Below, piece after piece: positions 57,319 through 62,431 of a stretch of DNA of 62,431 bases. Source of the stretch: an uncultured Paracoccus sp. (GTDB taxonomy: Bacteria > Pseudomonadota > Alphaproteobacteria > Rhodobacterales > Rhodobacteraceae). How positions within the stretch are numbered: the stretch's first letter is position 1; every line of letters starts with the position of its first letter. The position numbers and the translations under genes are program-made. The notes beneath the pieces are model-generated. The model was given only the letters and a program-made list of their open reading frames with translations, made no database searches and was not told the origin of the DNA. The stretch covers positions 1 to 62,431 of the forward strand of contig NZ_CAMEFG010000020.1 of assembly GCF_945915435.1 (NCBI RefSeq), in the 5' to 3' direction.

Positions 57319-57597
57319 TCAGTTGGCCGGTGCAGGCTCGACCGGGGCGGGGTCCGCAAGAGGATCGGCTGCCGGATCGGTCGCGGGATCGACGACGCCA
57401 TCGGCGCCGGGAACCGGATCGGCGGGCAGGGCCGGATCGCCCTCGGGCGCCATCGGCGCATCGGCTGCCGGGGTTTCGACAGTGGTCGCATCATCCCCGC
57501 CGCTGCCGGACATGAAGAACCAGGCCAGCGCGATCACGACGACGACAACGACGCCGATGATGATCCCGGTGTTCGACTTTTCTTGCGGTTCGGCCAT
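57319..57597 (-). CDS. Small single-pass membrane protein with an acidic Pro/Ala-rich tail
   Basis: A 92-residue protein after AAGGAG. It has a short cytoplasmic start (MAEPQEKSNTG), one membrane helix (IIIGVVVVVVIALAWFFM) and a low-complexity Asp/Pro/Ala tail with DPAxDP-type repeats. No domain is recognised. It is divergent from ccmI across 296 bases that show no other gene. Confidence 0.75.
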   Translation of the reverse strand: MAEPQEKSNTGIIIGVVVVVVIALAWFFMSGSGGDDATTVETPAADAPMAPEGDPALPADPVPGADGVVDPATDPAADPLADPAPVEPAPAN

Positions 57598-57893
57598 TTC
57601 GAAAGCTCCTTGATCTGATGGCGTTCACGAAGAAATCGCAGAGCATCGTAAAATGTTCCACCAGAAAGGAATTTCCCCGAAATACGCGCAAGATCCCGCG
57701 CATCGGGCCGCCCCGCATCGTCGGGGTTTCGCCGATCGGGCCGGATTGGCGGGACCGGCGGCGATGCGCACCCCCGCCGCGGCGCTTTCGCAAAGGCCAG
57801 CGGCCCCCGGCGGGCGGCGGATGTGTCGCAGCCGCGCCCCCTTCTGGAACGGCGCGAATGGCGCTATCAAAGGCCACCAGCACAGGAGGACGC

Positions 57894-59123
57894 ATGTTCT
57901 GGATCATCTGCGCCGCCCTTTCGGCCATCGCCGTCGTCGCGGTTTTCCTGCCCTTCCTTCGGCAGCGGACCCAGCCCGCGCAGCCGACGGCCGCCTATGA
58001 CCTGCGCGTCTACCGCGACCAGCTACGCGAGGTCGGGCGCGACCAGGAACGCGGCGTGATCGAGCCTGCCGATGCCGAACGCCTGAAGATCGAGATCGGC
58101 CGCAAGGTGCTGGAGGCCGACCGGGCGCTGCAAAAAGCCGTGCGCGCGGGCAACGGACCGGGGCTGGCGCTGCCCGCCGTCGCGCTGGCCGCGGTCACGG
58201 CGGGCGCCTTCATGCTTTACGACCGCATCGGCGCGCCGCAACTGCCCGACGCCCCCATCGCCGCCCGGATCGCCGAGGCCGAGGCACGCTATGCCGCCCG
58301 TCCCTCGCAGGCCGAGGCCGAGACGCAGGCGGAACGCCCTGCCCTGCCCGAAGCGGATCCCGAATATCTCGCCCTGATCGAGCGGCTGCGCACCGCCGTC
58401 GCGGACCGCCCGACCGACGCGCAGGGCTTGCGCCTGCTGGTCGAACACGAATCGCGCCTTGGCAATGCGCAGGCTGCACAGGACGCGCAGCGCCGCCTGA
58501 TCGCGGTTCTAGGCAATACCGCCACCGCCGCCGAACATGCCCGCCTTGCCGCGCTGATGATCGAAAGCGCGGGCGGCATCATCACCGCGCAGGCCGAATC
58601 GGAAATCGCCGCCGCCTTGCAGATGGATGCCACCGACGGGCATGCGCGCTACATGCTGGGGCTGCTCAACATCCAGAACGGGCGGCCCGACCGGGCGTTC
58701 ACCGTCTGGGCCTCGCTTCTGGCCGAGGGGCCTGCCGATGCGCCCTGGATCGCCCCCATCGCCGAGGTCATCGAGGAATTGGCCTGGCTTGCGGGCGAGC
58801 CGGGCTATCAGGCCCCCACCCCCGGCGCACCCGCCGCCGCGCTGCCCGGACCCGACGCCGCGGCCATCGCCGCCGCCGAGGGCATGAGCGACGAAGACCG
58901 CTCGCAGATGATCGCGGGCATGGTCGACAACCTCATGGCCCGGCTGGCCGCGCAGGGCGGTTCGCCCGAGGAATGGGCGCAGCTCATCGGTGCGCTGAAC
59001 GTGCTGGACCGGGGCGATCAGGCCCGCGCCATCTGGCAGGAAGCCCGCCACCATTTCGCGGACGATCCCGCCGCGCTTGCGCTGGTGGACGCTGCCGCGA
59101 CCGGCGCGGGGCTGGCCGAATGA
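57894..59123 (+). CDS. ccmI: Cytochrome c maturation protein CcmI
   Basis: Membrane-bound apocytochrome c chaperone of the heme-ligation complex. The 409-residue product starts [20 protein letters not shown] after AGGAGG. It has two N-terminal membrane helices (the second near [18 protein letters not shown]) flanking a cytoplasmic coiled-coil loop ([20 protein letters not shown]), then a periplasmic TPR domain ([20 protein letters not shown]). This order is typical of Rhodobacterales CcmI. The stop overlaps the ruvX start. Confidence 0.92.
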   Translation: MFWIICAALSAIAVVAVFLPFLRQRTQPAQPTAAYDLRVYRDQLREVGRDQERGVIEPADAERLKIEIGRKVLEADRALQKAVRAGNGPGLALPAVALAAVTAGAFMLYDRIGAPQLPDAPIAARIAEAEARYAARPSQAEAETQAERPALPEADPEYLALIERLRTAVADRPTDAQGLRLLVEHESRLGNAQAAQDAQRRLIAVLGNTATAAEHARLAALMIESAGGIITAQAESEIAAALQMDATDGHARYMLGLLNIQNGRPDRAFTVWASLLAEGPADAPWIAPIAEVIEELAWLAGEPGYQAPTPGAPAAALPGPDAAAIAAAEGMSDEDRSQMIAGMVDNLMARLAAQGGSPEEWAQLIGALNVLDRGDQARAIWQEARHHFADDPAALALVDAAATGAGLAE

Positions 59124-59587
59124 TCTGCGAAACGCCCGAGGAATTCGTCACCGCCCTGCCCCGCGCAGGCGCCATCGCCGGGCTGGACCTTGGCACCAAA
59201 ACGATCGGCGTCGCGGTCAGCGACGGGCTGCGGCAGGTGGCCTCGCCCCTGACCGTGATCCGGCGCACCAAGTTCACCGCCGACGCCGGGGCGCTGCTGG
59301 AACTGGCCACCGGGCGCGCGCTTGTCGGGCTGGTCCTTGGCCTGCCCCGCAACATGGACGGCAGCGAAGGGCCGCGCGCCCAGTCCACCCGCGCCTTTGC
59401 CCGCAACCTGTCGCGGCTGACCGACCTGCCCATCACCTTCTGGGACGAGCGCCTGTCCACCGTCGCGGCCGAGCGCGCGCTGCTGGAAAACGACACCTCG
59501 CGCAAGCGCCGCGCCGAGGTCGTGGACCAGGTCGCGGCGGGCTATATCCTGCAAGGGCTGCTGGACCGGCTGCGCTACCTGGGCTGA
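59120..59587 (+). CDS. ruvX: RuvX/YqgF family ribonuclease H-like protein
   Basis: A 155-residue RNase H-fold protein, known as a putative Holliday junction resolvase and linked to 16S rRNA 5'-end processing. [20 protein letters not shown] holds the first acidic residue, [16 protein letters not shown] and [17 protein letters not shown] the others, with [15 protein letters not shown] at the end. The ATG at 59120 overlaps the ccmI stop, so the two are coupled. Confidence 0.94.
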   Translation: MICETPEEFVTALPRAGAIAGLDLGTKTIGVAVSDGLRQVASPLTVIRRTKFTADAGALLELATGRALVGLVLGLPRNMDGSEGPRAQSTRAFARNLSRLTDLPITFWDERLSTVAAERALLENDTSRKRRAEVVDQVAAGYILQGLLDRLRYLG

Positions 59588-59605
59588 CGGCGCGCGGCAG
59601 GCATG

Positions 59606-59626
59606 TTCTTCATCATCCAAATACCC
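59606..59626 (+). repeat. 21-bp post-stop element, copy 2
   Basis: TTCTTCATCATCCAAATA plus CCC, 18 bases after the ruvX stop on the same strand. It is the reverse complement of the copy at 61710-61730 and, with one difference, of that at 22758-22778. Confidence 0.7.
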
Positions 59627-59735
59627 AAAAAACGTCAATCGCACGCGCGGGGTTGCAGGGATGAACCAGGGGCCGGGCGAAAACATCCGCCGCGCGCTTC
59701 GGGCAAATGGGTCGTGGCCTTTCCGGCAACCGGCC

Positions 59736-60083
59736 TCAGCGGCGCAGGATCACCCGGACCTCGTGGATGGTGTGGCTGAGGCGCGCGCGCGTCTCGGGCG
59801 GTTCCTGCGCGACGGCATCCAGGAGCGCGCGCATGTCGCCGTGCAGCCCGTGCAATTGATCCAGCAGCGACATGACCAGCGCCATCGCCTCGTCGTTCAG
59901 GTGATAACCCTCGGCAAGATCGACGATCAGGCTGAGCCGCGCGATGTCGATTTCCCGAAACAGCGGGCCGTCCTGCGACTGGACGGGCTGGACGACGCCC
60001 GCGCGGATATAGCGGTCCAACTGCTCGGGCGTCAGGTCCGAGACGGTCTCAAGCGTTTCGCGAACCGAAAAGCGGCGCTCCAT
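59736..60083 (-). CDS. cbpM: Chaperone modulator CbpM-like (MerR-like fold)
   Basis: A 115-residue protein starting MERRFSVRETLETVSDLTPE after AGGAGG. A MerR-like helical N-terminus (LDRYIRAGVVQPVQSQDGPL, FREIDIARL) precedes a helical tail (MALVMSLLDQLHGLHGDMRA). CbpM inhibits the DnaJ homologue CbpA, and its gene directly follows cbpA here with overlapping stop and start (TGATG), the diagnostic pairing. Confidence 0.88.
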   Translation of the reverse strand: MERRFSVRETLETVSDLTPEQLDRYIRAGVVQPVQSQDGPLFREIDIARLSLIVDLAEGYHLNDEAMALVMSLLDQLHGLHGDMRALLDAVAQEPPETRARLSHTIHEVRVILRR

Positions 60084-60997
60084 CACGTCCTCCTGTGCGG
60101 GTCATAGGCGTGGCTTTCGCGCCACTCGCGGAAGAAACGGGCCAGATCCTCGTCGATCTGGGGCGGCATCACGATGCGCAGCACCACATGCTGGTCGCCG
60201 CGCCTTGCTCCGGGTCCCTTGATGCCCCGGCCCTTCAGGCGCAGCTTGCGGCCCGAACTGGCGCCCTGGGGAATGGTCACCATGACGGGACCGTCGATGG
60301 TGGGCACCTCGACCTTGCCGCCAAGCACGGCCTCGTCGATGGTGATGGGCAGGGTGATTTCCACGTCGTCGCCATCGCGACGCCATTCGGGGTCCTCGGC
60401 CACGGTCAGCGTCAGAAGCGCGTCGCCCGGCCCGCCCTCGCCCATGCCGGGGCCGCCCTTGCCGCGAAGGCGGATGGTCTGCCCGTCGCGGGCGCCCTCG
60501 GGGATCTTGACCTCGAGCGTGTTGCCGTCGGGCATGGTGATCCGGGTCGAGCCGCCGCGCGCCGCCGTCATGAAGTCGATCTCCAGCGTGAACCGCTGGT
60601 CGGGGCCGCGCATGTCGAAGCTGTGCGCCCCCCTGCGCGACTGTGCCCGCTGGCCGAAGAGGTCCGAGAACACGTCCGAGAAATCGTCGAACCCGCCCTG
60701 CTGGCGATAGGGATTGTCGCCCGCCTGCGCATAGTCGCGGTAATAATGACGCTGCTGCGGGCGTTCCTGCCCCGAGGCATCAACCTCGCCCCGGTCGTAG
60801 CGGGCGCGCTGTTCGGGGTCCTTGAGCAGGTCGTAGGCGGCGGATGCCGCCTTGAAGCGTTCAGCCGCCGCAGGATCGGGGTTCAGGTCGGGGTGGTCGG
60901 TCTTGGCGATCTTGCGATAGGCTTTCTTGATATCCGCCTGGCTTGCGGATTTCGTCAGCCCCAGCGCCTTGTAAGGATCGTTCGGATCACTGGCCAT
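60083..60997 (-). CDS. cbpA: DnaJ-family co-chaperone CbpA
   Basis: Stimulates DnaK. The 304-residue protein has a J domain at residues 7-72 (YKALGLTKSASQADIKKAYR, HPD in KTDHPDLNPD), a Gly/Gln/Phe-poor linker (QGGFDDFSDVFSDLFG), and the two C-terminal substrate-binding domains (VKIPEGARDGQTIRLRGKG; VMVTIPQGASSGRKLRLKGR). It lacks the cysteine-rich zinc region of DnaJ, as CbpA does. Confidence 0.94.
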   Translation of the reverse strand: MASDPNDPYKALGLTKSASQADIKKAYRKIAKTDHPDLNPDPAAAERFKAASAAYDLLKDPEQRARYDRGEVDASGQERPQQRHYYRDYAQAGDNPYRQQGGFDDFSDVFSDLFGQRAQSRRGAHSFDMRGPDQRFTLEIDFMTAARGGSTRITMPDGNTLEVKIPEGARDGQTIRLRGKGGPGMGEGGPGDALLTLTVAEDPEWRRDGDDVEITLPITIDEAVLGGKVEVPTIDGPVMVTIPQGASSGRKLRLKGRGIKGPGARRGDQHVVLRIVMPPQIDEDLARFFREWRESHAYDPHRRT

Positions 60998-61061
60998 GCC
61001 GTCCCTTTCGTCTCATCGTCAAAACGCCCCCACCGCGCGCGGGGTTTCACCAACAGCCGCC

Positions 61062-61610
61062 TTACTGCTTCGGGCGGAACGCCTTGATCCGCGCGGGATC
61101 GGTTTCGATGAAGCCCGCCCCGATCAGGTCCAGGCAGTAGGGCACGGCTGCGAAAACCGCGTCAAGGCAGGTCGCGATGGCCGAGGGCTTGCCGGGGATC
61201 GTGATCATCAGCGTCCTGCCGCGAATTCCCGCCGTCTGGCGCGACAGGATCGCGGTCGGCACCTCGGCCAGGCTGGCGCGGCGCATTTCCTCGCCAAAGC
61301 CGGGCAGTTCCTTTTCGATGACATCGGCCATGCCCTCGGGCGTCTCGTCACGCGGCGCGGGGCCGGTGCCGCCGGTGATCAGCACCAGGTCGGCGCGTTT
61401 CGTGCCCAGCGTGCCATCGGCGAATTCGCGCAACGCGGCGGCGACATGGTCGCGCCCGTCGGGGATGATGCGCCGGGTGATCGTGATGGGCGAGGTGATG
61501 GTGGCGCGCAGCCATTCCTCGGCCCCCGGCCCGCCCTTGTCCTGATATTCGCCGCTATGGGCGCGGTCCGAGACGGTCAGGATGGCGATATGGGCGGTCT
61601 TGTCGGTCAT
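61062..61610 (-). CDS. Molybdenum cofactor biosynthesis protein, MogA/MoaB type
   Basis: Activates molybdopterin by adenylylation before Mo insertion (MogA-like role). The 182-residue product starts MTDKTAHIAILTVSDRAHSG after AAAGGAAT. The MoCF-binding signature is VLITGGTGPAPRDETPEGM, then MITIPGKPSAIATCLDAV. MogA and MoaB cannot be separated by eye. No other Mo-cofactor gene is in view. Confidence 0.9.
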   Translation of the reverse strand: MTDKTAHIAILTVSDRAHSGEYQDKGGPGAEEWLRATITSPITITRRIIPDGRDHVAAALREFADGTLGTKRADLVLITGGTGPAPRDETPEGMADVIEKELPGFGEEMRRASLAEVPTAILSRQTAGIRGRTLMITIPGKPSAIATCLDAVFAAVPYCLDLIGAGFIETDPARIKAFRPKQ

Positions 61611-61709
61611 CGAGGGATTCCTTTCCGCCCCAATATCGGCATTTCGCGCGGGATTGGAAGGACCGGGGCCAATTCTGCCGGGCAGAGGCCGCTTGCATCG
61701 CCGGGCCGT

Positions 61710-61730
61710 GGGTATTTGGATGATGAAGAA
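61710..61730 (-). repeat. 21-bp post-stop element, copy 3
   Basis: GGGTATTTGGATGATGAAGA plus A. On the minus strand it lies 20 bases after the stop of the GNAT gene, the same orientation as copies 1 and 2 relative to their genes. Confidence 0.7.
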
Positions 61731-61750
61731 AGGCGGGCGGATCGCCCCGG

Positions 61751-62236
61751 CTACCAGCGCAGTTCCAGCACTTCGCCGGGCAGGCCGTCGAAATCCCCGA
61801 GTTCCTTCGACACGAAGCCGTTGTTGGTCAGGATCTTGCGTGACGGGATATTTGCCGGGTCGATGATGGCGAAAAGGCTGCGCAGCGTCGGGTGCTGCCG
61901 GGCCTTGGCGATCAGGGTGGCGGCGATGCGGCTGGCGATGCCGTGGCCCCAGTATCGGGGCAGCAGGATATAGCCCAGTTCGGCCCGGTCCGCCCGTGTC
62001 GCCTCGAGCTTGGCAAGGCCGATGAAATCACCGGTTGCGGCGTCGAGGACGCGGAACTGGCCCAGGTCCGGGTGAATGGCATTGCCGGCCAGCAGCTTGT
62101 CGAAGTCACGCCGCGCCTCATCCGCCGGGATGGCGCGTTCGGTGATCATGGCCATGACCTGCGCATCGCCGACCATGCGCAGGTAGTCGTCGAAATGCTG
62201 CGGGCCGAATTTCTCGAAGGTGAGTTTCGGATTCAT
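61751..62236 (-). CDS. GNAT family N-acetyltransferase (RimJ/RimL-like)
   Basis: A 161-residue acetyltransferase starting MNPKLTFEKFGPQHFDDYLR. DFIGLAKLEATRADRAELGY, LLPRYWGHGIASRIAATLIA (acetyl-CoA loop) and IDPANIPSRKILTNNGFV form the RimJ/RimL-type core. Such proteins acetylate protein N-termini or small amines; the substrate is unknown. Confidence 0.88.
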   Translation of the reverse strand: MNPKLTFEKFGPQHFDDYLRMVGDAQVMAMITERAIPADEARRDFDKLLAGNAIHPDLGQFRVLDAATGDFIGLAKLEATRADRAELGYILLPRYWGHGIASRIAATLIAKARQHPTLRSLFAIIDPANIPSRKILTNNGFVSKELGDFDGLPGEVLELRW

Positions 62237-62319
62237 TGCGCAAAGACGCCCATGTTGCCGGTTCGGGCCGGGGACCCCGCCGGCGTTTCCCGGCGGGACC
62301 TCGCCATTCCGGCGCTTGC

Positions 62320-62431
62320 CTATTTCACCCGCGCGTTGCGGTTTGCGATCAGCTTCAGCCGCAGCGCATTGAGGTGGATGAAGCCCGCCGCGTCCTTCTG
62401 GTCGTAGGCGCCCGCGTCCTCTTCAAAGGTG
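62320..62431 (-). CDS. argG: Argininosuccinate synthase, C-terminal end (cut by window edge)
   Basis: Only the last 36 residues are in the window, ending with [23 protein letters not shown] and [12 protein letters not shown] match the C-terminus of ArgG, the ATP-dependent enzyme that joins citrulline and aspartate in arginine synthesis. The rest lies beyond the right edge. Confidence 0.87.
   Translation of the reverse strand, partial: TFEEDAGAYDQKDAAGFIHLNALRLKLIANRNARVK

Overview
The window is a G+C-rich alphaproteobacterial chromosome segment. Gene order and protein features point to the Rhodobacterales, probably Paracoccus or a close relative: an mdh-sucCD-sucAB-lpd cluster with a two-lipoyl SucB, glyQ / small membrane protein / glyS, folB-folP-glmM, a DksA with a degenerate zinc finger, and CbpM-CbpA. 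The genus is an inference from pattern; no search was run.

Layout. 1-10.9 kb: TCA-cycle cluster (mdh 3' end, sucC, sucD, sucA, sucB, lpd) with small envelope-type genes inserted between the enzyme genes and a repeated TGTGATCACA palindrome before sucC and at the end of sucB. 11-16 kb: a lytic transglycosylase, a small block of less G+C-rich appearance (SDR epimerase-like and GFA-family genes) beside a MoxR-type ATPase, then dksA and an FAD monooxygenase. 16-26.5 kb, mostly minus strand: glmM, folP, folB, a SleB-type hydrolase, a divergent PPDK-like protein, glyS with an extra internal segment, and glyQ. 26.5-29.5 kb: a periplasmic hypothetical and TrkH with overlapping convergent 3' ends. 29.55-32.49 kb: tRNA-Gly(TCC) followed by a 2.9-kb decayed integrative element bounded by a repeat of the tRNA 3' end. 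It carries an integrase fragment, a truncated unknown gene, a serine recombinase with a coupled micro-ORF and an operator- or res-like dyad array, and an orphan PIN-like protein.

32.6-43.8 kb: an XpaC-like protein, truA whose stop lies in a MITE-like terminal repeat, a sugar transferase, a universal stress protein, NifU-like/tsaB/rimI, and a tightly packed BMP-type nucleoside ABC transporter with purine nucleoside phosphorylase (import plus phosphorolysis), then an L,D-transpeptidase. 44-50 kb: a Cu+ P-type ATPase, a TesA-like esterase, rpmB, meaB and a SoxS-like thioredoxin-fold protein. 49.8-62.4 kb: serS, a membrane protein, a YfgM-BamB-Der cluster, sodB, ccmI-ruvX, cbpA-cbpM, a MogA/MoaB-type gene, a GNAT gene and the 3' end of argG.

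Most of the window is ordinary housekeeping. The most notable items are the tRNA-Gly element with its dyad array, coupled micro-ORF and orphan PIN protein; the TGTGATCACA motif around the suc genes; a 21-bp element seen just after three unrelated stop codons in the same orientation; the extra segment in GlyS; and the PPDK-like protein whose nucleotide-binding half is eroded. No CRISPR array, rRNA or complete prophage was seen. Start codons were chosen by eye from Shine-Dalgarno matches and family N-termini.
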